From Chryseobacterium sp. SSA4.19 (GTDB lineage: Bacteria; Bacteroidota; Bacteroidia; Flavobacteriales; Weeksellaceae), in the NCBI RefSeq assembly GCF_022601875.1, contig NZ_JAKVIP010000034.1, positions 1-32,002 of the forward strand: DNA of 32,002 nucleotides, given 5' to 3'. A program made the translations under genes and the position numbers. Every line of letters starts with the position of its first letter. The stretch's first letter is position 1. The notes beneath the pieces were generated by a model. The model did no database searches and was not told where the DNA came from. It saw only the letters and a list, made by a program, of their open reading frames with translations. Of this stretch, positions 1 through 8,252 are shown piece after piece.

Positions 1-93
1 TAGTCTTTTAAATTGCAATCCAAAATTGCTAATTTTCTCGGAACTTTTTTTTATAAATAAGTTTAAACAACTTCATTTATTTATTTTCTGATT

Positions 94-116
94 AAAATTT
101 AAACTATGGGTTTAAA
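94..116 (-). terminator. Possible weak terminator of the SPFH gene
   Basis: Read on the minus strand, a 7-bp stem (TTTAAAC / GTTTAAA, loop 105-109) is followed by TTTT. It lies just downstream of the stop codon at 122. The stem has a single G-C pair, so it is weak and may not work as a terminator. Confidence 0.3.
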
Positions 117-121
117 CTCTA

Positions 122-991
122 TTAGTTATATAAGGTTCCTGCATTTACAATAGGTGTGGCTGCTTTTTCCCCGCAGAGTACTACCATTAAATTACTCACC
201 ATGGCTGCTTTTCTTTCATCATCTAATTCCACGATATTCTCTTCAGAGAGCTTTTTTAAGGCTAAGTCCACCATTCCTACCGCTCCCTCCACAATTTTGG
301 TTCTTGCTGCAACGATGGCTGTTGCCTGCTGCCTCTGAAGCATTGCTCCGGCAATTTCAGACGCATAAGCCAAATGTGAAATCCTTGCTTCCTGGATAAT
401 GATGCCTGCTTTTGAAAGCCGGTCGGTAAGTTCCTGCTCCAGAATCGAATTGATCTTGTCACCCCCTTCTCGTAAAGTAATCGGAGCATGGTCGTCTTCT
501 AAATTGTCGTAAGGAAAGCTCATTGCCAAATGACGTACAGCAGCTTCGCTCTGCATTTTAACAAAATCCCCATACCTTTCAACATCGAAGGCCGCTTTGT
601 AGGTGTCTCCTACTTTCCAGACTATTACAACGGCAATCTCGATCGGATTTCCCATTTTATCATTTACTTTCAAAGTCTGTCCCTGTAGGTTTTCGGAACG
701 AAGGGATATTTTCTGTGATGAATATAACGGATTGATAAAAAATAATCCATTGTCTTTTACAGTACCTACATACTTTCCGAAGAAATTCAGTACTCTCGAA
801 TGGTTGGGCTGAATAATCATTAAGCCTTTAATAAAAAAGAAAAATATAACAAAACAGACTATTGCCAGAATGACATTGGTGAGATTTTCACTACTTGTTC
901 CTGTTATAAATAAATAAGCAGAAGCAATAAATAAGGCTAAAGAGATTACCAAAGCAAGGTAACCGGACATCGGTTTTAAAACTTTTTCCAT
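122..991 (-). CDS. SPFH/Band-7 domain membrane protein
   Basis: A 289-residue member of the SPFH (stomatin/prohibitin/flotillin/HflK) superfamily. Two hydrophobic segments (about residues 9-30 and 39-60) lead straight into the SPFH domain (about 60-245), which has the usual entry signature around PNHSRVLNFFGKYVGTVKDN. A helical region rich in Ala, Gln and Glu follows (about 210-265, including QRQQATAIVAARTKIVEGA) and fits the coiled-coil oligomerisation helix. Such proteins form ring- or cage-shaped membrane scaffolds that often act with membrane proteases; no client or protease gene is adjacent. The ATG at 991 gives a full-length product. It is separated from ccsBA, upstream on the same strand, by a strong terminator and a 7-mer repeat region, so it is probably transcribed on its own. 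The exact role is not assigned. Confidence 0.88.
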   Translation of the reverse strand: MEKVLKPMSGYLALVISLALFIASAYLFITGTSSENLTNVILAIVCFVIFFFFIKGLMIIQPNHSRVLNFFGKYVGTVKDNGLFFINPLYSSQKISLRSENLQGQTLKVNDKMGNPIEIAVVIVWKVGDTYKAAFDVERYGDFVKMQSEAAVRHLAMSFPYDNLEDDHAPITLREGGDKINSILEQELTDRLSKAGIIIQEARISHLAYASEIAGAMLQRQQATAIVAARTKIVEGAVGMVDLALKKLSEENIVELDDERKAAMVSNLMVVLCGEKAATPIVNAGTLYN

Positions 992-1037
992 AGGTATAAT
1001 TTTTTTGATATTATTTTGATATCATAAAGATATAATT

Positions 1038-1134
1038 AAGTTTTGAATGATACGTGATAAGTTTTGAATTTTTTATGGTCACCTAAAAAGCATGTAAGCT
1101 TTGATGCATAGTCATTCAATTATCAATTACTTAT
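1038..1134. repeat. Degenerate 7-mer repeats facing each other upstream of the SPFH gene
   Basis: An 11-bp direct repeat (AAGTTTTGAAT, 1038-1048 and 1059-1069) has a 21-bp offset, exactly three 7-bp periods; the intervening 7-mers end in GAT. About 40 bp further on, 1112-1134 reads as 7-mers in the other orientation, and TTGAATGA (1043-1050) pairs with TCATTCAA (1112-1119). This resembles the inverted 7-mer arrays at 15693-15764 and around the four-helix-bundle genes, but it is more decayed. It could also be an operator or part of the SPFH 5' leader. Confidence 0.4.
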
Positions 1135-1163
1135 TTATAAAGTTAACCCTTGTATCCATCAAC

Positions 1164-1198
1164 AAAAATCCCTGAAATCAATATTTCAGGGATTTTTT
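1164..1198 (-). terminator. Rho-independent terminator after ccsBA
   Basis: A perfect 15-bp stem (1164-1178 with 1183-1197) with a 4-nt loop; the A/T ends of the stem give a T run in both reading directions. On the minus strand it lies just after the ccsBA stop codon at 1217 and separates it from the SPFH gene. Confidence 0.85.
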
Positions 1199-1216
1199 GA
1201 ACTTATGTTTTTGAAT

Positions 1217-4200
1217 TTATTTTTTATTTAAAATTCTGAACTTAAAATAAGAAGCTGTTGCTAACGCCAGCATAGCAGCAAGGCCGATGTATACCCAGGC
1301 AGGAACCGGAACCGGATCTCCTGCAGCGTACGAGTGAAGTCCGCTCAGATAATAGTTAACACCAAAATAGGTCATCACCATGGAACAGAAAGCAAACATT
1401 GTAGCGACATGGAAGGCCCATTTACTTCTTAATCCAGGAACCAATCTCATGTGTAAAACAAAAGCATATACCATAATCGAAATGAAGGCCCATGTTTCTT
1501 TTGGGTCCCAGCTCCAGTATCTTCCCCAGGATTCATTGGCCCATATTCCACCCAAAAAGTTTCCTACCGTTAAGGCAAACAGTCCGATGGTCAGAGACAT
1601 TTCAGAAACAATAACCAATTCCTTTAATGTGGTATCGTGATGGATTTTATAATTTTCTTTGCTGGAGATAATATAGAACACCATACTGATTACTGCAATG
1701 ATCATCGACAATGCAAAGAAGCCGTAACTTGAAGTAATGATCGCCACGTGGACAATCAGCCAGTATGATTTTAATACAGGAACCAAAGGAGTAATCTGCG
1801 GATCGAGCGCTGAACCTCCGTGTGCAAATCCCATCATAATAACTGCCACCATAAATCCAGCTGCAGGAATCAGGGCATTGGAATTTCTATACAGAGCTAA
1901 TCCGGCACTAATACCAACCCACGAAATAAAGATAATGGCTTCATAGCCGTTACTCCATGGTGCGTGCCCCGAAATATACCAACGGGCAATAAGTCCCAGA
2001 AAATGAAAAACATATCCTACAGCTCCAATAACAATAATTACTTTAATAATTTTATTTAAGAGTCTTCGAGGTTTGAATAATTCAACGAAACCTAAGATCA
2101 AGAGTAGCCCTCCAACAATGGTGTAGAAGATTAAAAGTTTAAAATTAAGATTCACTTCATTCATGAATACTTCCAGATCCACTTTTGATTTTGAAGGTAC
2201 AACTGCTTTACCCCATTTTTGCTGATATTCTGAAAGTTTTGCCAATTCTGCATCTGCCTTGCTCCAGCTACCCGATTGTTGCGCCTGTAAAACCTCTGCG
2301 AAGTAGGGTCCCATTACTTTTTGGGATTCCACATCCGGTTCCATTTTCTGGTCCAGCCATGAATGCCATGTATGGTTTGCATCATTTTTCACCGGAACAA
2401 TTCTCATAAATTGTCCGCTGAAAAATTCATTGAAAATCTGAACCCTTTCATTGACAGAGATTACCTCTTTGTCATAATTGGTCTGTTCGGACGGCTTTTT
2501 TCTGAAAGCGGTATTGTAATCGTGTTCAAGAATATACGATAAGTTTCCATTGGCATCTGCCGGGAAAAGGTTCATTAATGAAGTATACCCATCATCATCT
2601 GCCTTTGTTTTATTTTTCAATTCATCACCGCCTTTTGTACCCACTTTGATGATCGGAACCATCGTCCAGCTCGGAGTGTCTGTATTGACTGAAAGGAACC
2701 ATTGGTTGGCTGTCAGTGATTTTCCGTCCGTCCCTTTAAATTCGTCTTTTTTGTATAATTTTCTTAAAACATCAAGGGCTTCCGTATTGATCGGGACAAT
2801 TCTTCCTTCGTAATTCTGAACCAGAAGATATCCGAATTTATCCGCATGTTCCTTACTGATTTTATTTCTCGCAATAATTTCATCAGCAGAGATCATTTTC
2901 ATTTTGCTCAGCGGCGCAGCCAGTGAATTCTGTTTCGCCTGCTGCTGAACCTTCGCTTCAGGTGCCGGAGCATGGTTATGGGTTTCTCCTTCCGTATGGA
3001 CATGTTCCCTGCTTCCGTCTGTTGTTCCGTGCGTTTCAATCTTCTGGGCATTCAGGCTTAAGCTTGAAAACAGCAGAATGATCATTGTTGCTCTTTTCTT
3101 ATTAACGTCCTTCAGCATTTTATTCAGTTTCCAGAAATGAGTTCCTTTCCAGAAGAAAACAAAGAAAAGTCCTCCGAATAACAAGGTATATCCGATATAG
3201 GAAATCAGAGTTCCCCAGAAATCATGATTAACGGAAAGTACCGTACCCATTCTGTCCGGATCAAAACTGGACTGGAAAAAACGGTATCCTTTATGATTTA
3301 AAACGTGGTTCATATAGATTTTAAAAGGGGTCTGCTTGCCTTCGTCGATAATTTTGATATAGCTTTCATAAGCACTCGGTGATGAACTTCCCGGATAGGT
3401 TTCCATAACAAAATCATCCAGCTTCAGTGCAAACGGGGTATTGTATATTTTAGGGCCGAAACCGATCATGATATTCAGTCCGTCCATTGCAATCTGCTTA
3501 TAGGCATTCGGGTTCCCTTTTTCAACAGATAAATCAACTAGCTGCTTTGTTTTCGGACCCTGGATTTCAACCGTCAGCATATCAGGAACATTCTGATCTT
3601 TCTTCCTGTCACCTTCAAAAGCCATCAGCTTTCCTTTCTTCAATCCTTCAGGAACAACGAGTTTAAGTTCGTTGATGCTGTATAAGCTTCTTAACACCAA
3701 TGGCTGGAATTCATCTTTTACCGTATTTCCTGTAGCCTGGGTAGCCATCGTCATATAAGATGCATCCACCGGAGTTTTAATCATTAGCTTCCCGCCATCA
3801 TTTCTAAATTCGACAGCTCCATCAATCGCTCTGTTGAATGTAACTAACGTTCCGTTGATGGATTTTGTTTCTCCGGGTTTGATGTAGATGTTTTGTCTTC
3901 CTGTATTCCCTGTAGAAACCAGGTGAAGATATTCTGCACCATTCGGATCAGAAATCAAACTGTCTTTTTTACGTTGCACATATTCCTTAGCGACAACTTT
4001 TACATGCTTGCCGCGGAAATCGTATGTCGCCTGCAAATCTTTATGTAACGGAGACATCAGATACGGGATATCCTGGTAGTCCAAAGCATCCCCTTTTTCT
4101 TCGATTTTGATCTTAAGGAAGTTTTTGTCAGTAACAATCTCGTTTGATGTTTCCCCTTCCCTAATGTGCATCGTACCTTCAAAACTGATGTAGCGGGTAA

Positions 4201-4480
4201 CTGCACCGCCTATGAAAATTAGTACAAATGCAAGGTGAAATACGAGAACCGGCCATTTTTCTCTTTTCCACAGCCTGTATCTTCCGATATTTCCGATGAA
4301 ATTCAGAATAAGCAGGAACATGATCAGTTCAAACCATTTTGCTTCGTAAATTAATGCTTTTGCCGTTGGAGTTCCGTAGTCATTTTCTAGGAACGTTGCA
4401 TATGCCATTGCAAATGCGAACACCAATAACAACACAGCCATTGTTCTGGTCGAGATAAGAATATCCTGGAGCTTCTTCAT
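1217..4480 (-). CDS. ccsBA: Cytochrome c biogenesis protein CcsBA (ResB-CcsA fusion, system II)
   Basis: A 1087-residue heme exporter and cytochrome c synthase of system II. The N-terminal ResB/CcsB part has membrane segments near residues 13-31, 50-67 and 77-95, a long periplasmic domain, and a closing segment at about 424-444. The C-terminal CcsA part (about 778-1080) is multi-spanning and holds the tryptophan-rich WWD heme-handling motif (about 978-1000, W980, W985, W989, W991, D992) with candidate heme-ligand histidines at 826, 911 and 1023. Between them is an unusual stretch: basic residues, a hydrophobic run ending LSLNAQ (about 461-479) that looks like a signal peptide, a His-rich segment (about 484-503), then some 270 hydrophilic residues. 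The product would move heme across the inner membrane and attach it to CXXCH apocytochromes. It is transcribed alone, away from ftsK. Confidence 0.93.
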   Translation of the reverse strand: MKKLQDILISTRTMAVLLLVFAFAMAYATFLENDYGTPTAKALIYEAKWFELIMFLLILNFIGNIGRYRLWKREKWPVLVFHLAFVLIFIGGAVTRYISFEGTMHIREGETSNEIVTDKNFLKIKIEEKGDALDYQDIPYLMSPLHKDLQATYDFRGKHVKVVAKEYVQRKKDSLISDPNGAEYLHLVSTGNTGRQNIYIKPGETKSINGTLVTFNRAIDGAVEFRNDGGKLMIKTPVDASYMTMATQATGNTVKDEFQPLVLRSLYSINELKLVVPEGLKKGKLMAFEGDRKKDQNVPDMLTVEIQGPKTKQLVDLSVEKGNPNAYKQIAMDGLNIMIGFGPKIYNTPFALKLDDFVMETYPGSSSPSAYESYIKIIDEGKQTPFKIYMNHVLNHKGYRFFQSSFDPDRMGTVLSVNHDFWGTLISYIGYTLLFGGLFFVFFWKGTHFWKLNKMLKDVNKKRATMIILLFSSLSLNAQKIETHGTTDGSREHVHTEGETHNHAPAPEAKVQQQAKQNSLAAPLSKMKMISADEIIARNKISKEHADKFGYLLVQNYEGRIVPINTEALDVLRKLYKKDEFKGTDGKSLTANQWFLSVNTDTPSWTMVPIIKVGTKGGDELKNKTKADDDGYTSLMNLFPADANGNLSYILEHDYNTAFRKKPSEQTNYDKEVISVNERVQIFNEFFSGQFMRIVPVKNDANHTWHSWLDQKMEPDVESQKVMGPYFAEVLQAQQSGSWSKADAELAKLSEYQQKWGKAVVPSKSKVDLEVFMNEVNLNFKLLIFYTIVGGLLLILGFVELFKPRRLLNKIIKVIIVIGAVGYVFHFLGLIARWYISGHAPWSNGYEAIIFISWVGISAGLALYRNSNALIPAAGFMVAVIMMGFAHGGSALDPQITPLVPVLKSYWLIVHVAIITSSYGFFALSMIIAVISMVFYIISSKENYKIHHDTTLKELVIVSEMSLTIGLFALTVGNFLGGIWANESWGRYWSWDPKETWAFISIMVYAFVLHMRLVPGLRSKWAFHVATMFAFCSMVMTYFGVNYYLSGLHSYAAGDPVPVPAWVYIGLAAMLALATASYFKFRILNKK

Positions 4481-4499
4481 GATATATATACTTGATTGG

Positions 4500-4507
4500 C
4501 AAAAATA
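4500..4507 (-). promoter_or_regulatory. Candidate -7 box of ccsBA
   Basis: TATTTTTG on the minus strand matches the Bacteroidetes -7 consensus TAnnTTTG, 19 nt before the ATG at 4480. A TTTG at 4525-4522 is too close (14 nt) to be an ideal -33 partner. Confidence 0.4.
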
Positions 4508-4817
4508 AGGATGATAAACTACAAAGCCGTTAAAAAAAGATGTTTTTTATCATTTTAAAGGGTGGAGATGTTATTTTTAAACGTTCTTGATAATACTGGT
4601 TCATGTTGATAATAATGTAATGTATCATCCTTTATATAGAGGAAATTTTATAATGCCTAGCTTTATTTATCAGAATTATATTCATTTCTTTCAGGGATAA
4701 TTATTTAAATGTAAAATACAACAATGCATTGTAATAATCGCTGTCAATAGAATATCCCACTTCCAATTTTCATCTTATTTTAAAACAAAAAAGATTCCTT
4801 TAGTATAGAAAAAACAT

Positions 4818-4825
4818 TAAATTTG
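4818..4825 (+). promoter_or_regulatory. Candidate -7 box of ftsK
   Basis: TAAATTTG matches TAnnTTTG and ends 14 nt before the ftsK ATG, so the leader would be under about 10 nt. No clear -33 TTG is seen at the expected distance. Confidence 0.4.
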
Positions 4826-4839
4826 TCCAGATTGATATT

Positions 4840-7389
4840 ATGGACAAGAATATACCAAAAAAACAGCAGGAATCGCCTGAAAAAGGCAAATTTTTATCTA
4901 AACCCAGAGTATTTTTCGGGCTTACATTTATCCTTTTTTCTGTAGTGCTTACCCTTTCATTTGTTTCTTACTTAATGAATTGGCAGGCAGATCAGAGCCA
5001 GGCGGGTACCATGCTTGATAAAAGCATAAAATCCTCGAATCTTTTCGGCAAACTCGGAGACTGGCTTGGGAATATTTTTATTTTTGAAAGTATCGGTGTT
5101 GCTTCATTTATCATCGCTTTTTTATTCCTTGTATTCGGGACATTGATTCTGAAAAAGAAAATGTTCAAGCCCTGGAAAACCGTAGGACATTCCTTATTTT
5201 TCATCTGCTGGCTTCCGATCCTGTTCGGAGCCATTACCAAAGGTCAGGGAGTTTTGAGCGGCGTGTATGGCTATCAGATTATGGATTCGCTAAATGCTAT
5301 CATAGGAAGCGTAGGACTCTGGATGGTTCTTGCGGCAAGTATTTCCCTGTATTTTATTCTGGAATTCAACCTTCGCCCGAGTTCTATTAAATCCAGGCTG
5401 AATGATATTAATGAAAATACCATCGGAAGAGTAAAATCGATGATACCAAGTTCCAGTGAAAATTTTGAAGCGGATGAAGAACTCATTGAAGAGGCTGGTG
5501 TTGCTGAAGAGGATTTGTCAAGAATTACGGTTACGGAAACTGTAAAACCTAAAAAAGATATACCTGATCCTGTTTCGGTTCCGAAAGGATTTCCTGAAGT
5601 TCCGGTTTCAACCGATGTCGAAACCATTATAACTCCGAACCAGACTTCATTTGAAGAGGAAAAAAATGATTTTTCACAACCTTTAAATATCAATCTTAAT
5701 CTCGGTTCAAAACCTGCAGTTCCGATGTCAAGTCCTGAGGAAGCTTTTGACATGAGTGCTTCCATCGCTCCGGTATCACCACCGCAGGAACAGATTAAAT
5801 TCAACGTAGAAGTCGCTCAGGTAGTAGATATTTTGGATGATTCCGACAGGAAATCCAAAGAGCTGGTTGAAAAGCACGGCCTGTATGATCATAAGCTTGA
5901 TCTTGCCAATTTCCAGATGCCGACTGTGGATCTTTTACAGGATTATGGCAACGAAGAAATTTCCATCAATAAAGATGAATTAGAAGAAAATAAAAATAAG
6001 ATCGTAGGGCTGCTGAAAAACTTTAACGTAGGAATTGCTGAAATTAAAGCGACGATCGGGCCAACGGTAACTTTATATGAAATTGTTCCGGAAGCTGGGA
6101 TCCGGGTATCCGCCATAAAGAAACTTCAGGATGATATTGCCCTGAATCTTTCGGCTTTAGGGATCAGGATTATTGCACCGATGCCGGGGAAGGGAACCAT
6201 AGGAATAGAAGTGCCGAGAAAAAATCCGACCATGGTTTCTATGCGTTCCGTTGTTGCCTCTCATAAATTTCAAAATACGGACATGGATCTTCCGGTGGTT
6301 TTCGGAAAAACGATTTCCAATGAAATTTTCATGGCTGACCTTTCAAAAATGCCTCACTTGTTGATGGCAGGAGCCACAGGTCAGGGTAAATCAGTAGGAA
6401 TTAATGCCATTCTTACCTCTCTGCTGTATAAGAAACATCCGAGCGAACTTAAATTCGTAATGGTAGATCCTAAGAAAGTGGAACTTTCCTTATACTCAAA
6501 GATTGAAAGACATTATCTTGCGAAGTTACCTGATTCGGATGATGCCATCATTACAGATACCAATAAGGTAATCAATACATTGAATTCTCTCTGTATTGAG
6601 ATGGATATGAGATATGATCTGCTGAAAAATGCATTCTGTAAAAACTTAAAGGAATATAATAAAAAGTTTATCGAGAGAAAACTGAATCCTGAAAACGGAC
6701 ACCGTTATTTACCTTATATTGTTTTGGTAGTCGATGAGTTTGCCGATTTGATTATGACTGCCGGAAAAGAAGTCGAGTTGCCGATTGCGAGACTTGCACA
6801 GCTTGCCAGAGCGGTTGGAATCCACCTTATCGTTGCTACCCAAAGACCTTCTGTCAATGTTATTACCGGGATGATTAAGGCTAATTTTCCTGCAAGGGCG
6901 GCATTCAGGGTAATTTCAAGTGTGGATTCCAGAACGATCCTGGATTCTCCGGGTGCCGATCAGCTGATCGGTAAAGGAGATATGCTGTATTTTAACGGAA
7001 ATGAAATTTTAAGGCTTCAGTGTGCTTTTGTCGATACTCCGGAAGTAGAAAGATTAGCCGAGTTTATCGGGGAACAAAAAGGATACTCTTCAGCATTTAT
7101 TCTTCCTGAGTATGTATCGGAAGATAGCACAAGCGCTGTAGGAGCCTTTGATCCTAATGAAAAGGATGCTTTATTTGAAGAAGCTGCCAGAATCATCGTA
7201 TCCACACAGCAGGGTTCCACCTCGATGCTTCAGAGACAGCTGAAATTAGGGTATAACAGAGCCGGAAGAATAATGGATCAGCTGGAAGCCATCGGAATTG
7301 TAGGCGGGTTCAACGGGGCAAAAGCAAGGGAGGTTCTGATCAGCGACCTTCATTCTTTGGAACAGTTTTTGGAAGACATGCGCAGTTAA
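4840..7389 (+). CDS. ftsK: DNA translocase FtsK
   Basis: An 849-residue septal DNA translocase that pumps chromosome ends through the closing septum and activates XerCD at dif. The N terminus has four membrane segments (about 24-46, 79-104, 113-133, 152-175). A poorly conserved acidic and Pro-rich linker follows (about 190-340), then the alpha/beta RecA-type motor with Walker A GATGQGKS (511-518) and Walker B VLVVDEFADL (628-637). The C-terminal winged-helix gamma domain (about 775-836) would read polar KOPS-like sequences. Length and domain order are normal for Bacteroidetes FtsK, with a shorter linker than in E. coli. It is followed after 63 nt by the lolA-like gene on the same strand, probably in one transcript. 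Confidence 0.96.
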   Translation: MDKNIPKKQQESPEKGKFLSKPRVFFGLTFILFSVVLTLSFVSYLMNWQADQSQAGTMLDKSIKSSNLFGKLGDWLGNIFIFESIGVASFIIAFLFLVFGTLILKKKMFKPWKTVGHSLFFICWLPILFGAITKGQGVLSGVYGYQIMDSLNAIIGSVGLWMVLAASISLYFILEFNLRPSSIKSRLNDINENTIGRVKSMIPSSSENFEADEELIEEAGVAEEDLSRITVTETVKPKKDIPDPVSVPKGFPEVPVSTDVETIITPNQTSFEEEKNDFSQPLNINLNLGSKPAVPMSSPEEAFDMSASIAPVSPPQEQIKFNVEVAQVVDILDDSDRKSKELVEKHGLYDHKLDLANFQMPTVDLLQDYGNEEISINKDELEENKNKIVGLLKNFNVGIAEIKATIGPTVTLYEIVPEAGIRVSAIKKLQDDIALNLSALGIRIIAPMPGKGTIGIEVPRKNPTMVSMRSVVASHKFQNTDMDLPVVFGKTISNEIFMADLSKMPHLLMAGATGQGKSVGINAILTSLLYKKHPSELKFVMVDPKKVELSLYSKIERHYLAKLPDSDDAIITDTNKVINTLNSLCIEMDMRYDLLKNAFCKNLKEYNKKFIERKLNPENGHRYLPYIVLVVDEFADLIMTAGKEVELPIARLAQLARAVGIHLIVATQRPSVNVITGMIKANFPARAAFRVISSVDSRTILDSPGADQLIGKGDMLYFNGNEILRLQCAFVDTPEVERLAEFIGEQKGYSSAFILPEYVSEDSTSAVGAFDPNEKDALFEEAARIIVSTQQGSTSMLQRQLKLGYNRAGRIMDQLEAIGIVGGFNGAKAREVLISDLHSLEQFLEDMRS

Positions 7390-7452
7390 AGGAAACACCG
7401 TTCGTTTAACCTTTATGATGTAAGAAAGTCTAAGATTAAAGAATTAAATAAA

Positions 7453-8100
7453 ATGAAGAATATTATTTCAAAGATTGTTGTAAGCAGTTTGGTTGTTGGA
7501 GCAGTAGGATTTACCAATGCCCAGAAAATTGATACAAAAGCAAAAAAAATACTGGACGATATTACAGCGAACTACAATTCTAAAAAGAATACGTATTTCA
7601 AATTCTCTTTCGGAACGGGAACCAACGGGCAGGTATCGAAAACTGAACCGGGAATTTATTATGCGTCTGGAGATAAGTATAAGCTAAAGATCATGGAAAT
7701 TGAACAGATTTTTGATGGCAACAAAATTTATAACATCAATACTGAAGATACAGAAGTTACCGTAGCCAAGCCTAACGGAAGCAGCTCCATGTTCTCCCCT
7801 ATTAATTATCTTTCTACTTACCGTAAAGATTATAATGTTACCTATAATGGTAAAAAGAATATAGACGGGGTAAATACCGATTTTATCAAACTTACTCCGG
7901 TAAAATCAAACGGAATCAAGTATGTGTATCTTTTTGTAGATTCAGCAAAAAAACAGATGGTAAAGCTTGAGCAGCACGGAAATAATAATGATGTTGCGGT
8001 GATTGCGATCAAAGATTATAAAGAAAACCAGAATTTGGATTCCGGAATGTTCGTATTTGATAAGAATAAATATAAGAACTATCTAGTTACGGAACTGTAG
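7453..8100 (+). CDS. LolA-like outer-membrane lipoprotein carrier
   Basis: A 215-residue secreted protein with a classical signal peptide (positive start, hydrophobic core, predicted cleavage after FTNA, about residue 23). The mature part has the LolA/LolB-type pattern: an N-terminal helix (KAKKILDDITANYNSKKNTYFKF), then alternating beta strands with YYASGDKYKLKIMEIEQIFDG and a C-terminal FVFDKNKY strand. LolA shuttles lipoproteins across the periplasm to the outer membrane; Bacteroidetes often have several LolA-like carriers, so the cargo is open. It lies between ftsK and an LptF/G-type permease gene, a common flavobacterial order, and is followed by a terminator. The LolA-fold assignment is fairly firm; the exact function is inferred. 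Confidence 0.82.
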   Translation: MKNIISKIVVSSLVVGAVGFTNAQKIDTKAKKILDDITANYNSKKNTYFKFSFGTGTNGQVSKTEPGIYYASGDKYKLKIMEIEQIFDGNKIYNINTEDTEVTVAKPNGSSSMFSPINYLSTYRKDYNVTYNGKKNIDGVNTDFIKLTPVKSNGIKYVYLFVDSAKKQMVKLEQHGNNNDVAVIAIKDYKENQNLDSGMFVFDKNKYKNYLVTEL

Positions 8101-8205
8101 ATCCAAAATTAGTCACGCTAAAGAGGCAAATGATTATGCATATACTGGCATTTAACGATTTTGACCGGTCTGTAGATTATTTAATCATAAAATTTTTATA
8201 AAAAT

Positions 8206-8237
8206 AAAGAGCTGCAAAGGAAACTTTGTGGCTTTTT
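8206..8237 (+). terminator. Terminator after the lolA-like gene
   Basis: A hairpin with a 10-bp core (8210-8219 with 8224-8233, GAAA loop, two G-U pairs), extended by A-T pairs, followed by a T run. It ends only 15 nt before the next ATG, so the next gene needs its own promoter. Confidence 0.75.
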
Positions 8238-8240
8238 GAT

Positions 8241-8248
8241 TAATTTTG
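8241..8248 (+). promoter_or_regulatory. Candidate -7 box directly before the lptF/G-like start
   Basis: TAATTTTG matches TAnnTTTG and ends only 4 nt before the ATG at 8253. A start site at the usual distance would fall on or next to the ATG, giving a leaderless mRNA. It directly follows a terminator, which makes a promoter here necessary. The -33 element is not obvious. Confidence 0.4.
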
Positions 8249-8252
8249 GCGA

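Larger units (their letters stand above)
4481..4839. other. 359-bp divergent intergenic region, ccsBA / ftsK
   Basis: AT-rich spacer between divergently transcribed genes. A candidate -7 box lies at each edge (4500-4507 for ccsBA, 4818-4825 for ftsK). I see no convincing small ORF, RNA gene or repeat in the middle. Confidence 0.6.

Noticed and set aside
5274..5804. A 176-codon open frame on the minus strand
   Set aside because: It lies fully opposite the ftsK linker, has low-complexity Ser-rich content and no family resemblance; it is a shadow of ftsK codon use.
8122..8205. Possible 23-codon ORF between the lolA-like and lptF/G-like genes
   Set aside because: Starts at an isolated ATG in an AT-rich spacer, with no leader motif, promoter or conservation signal.
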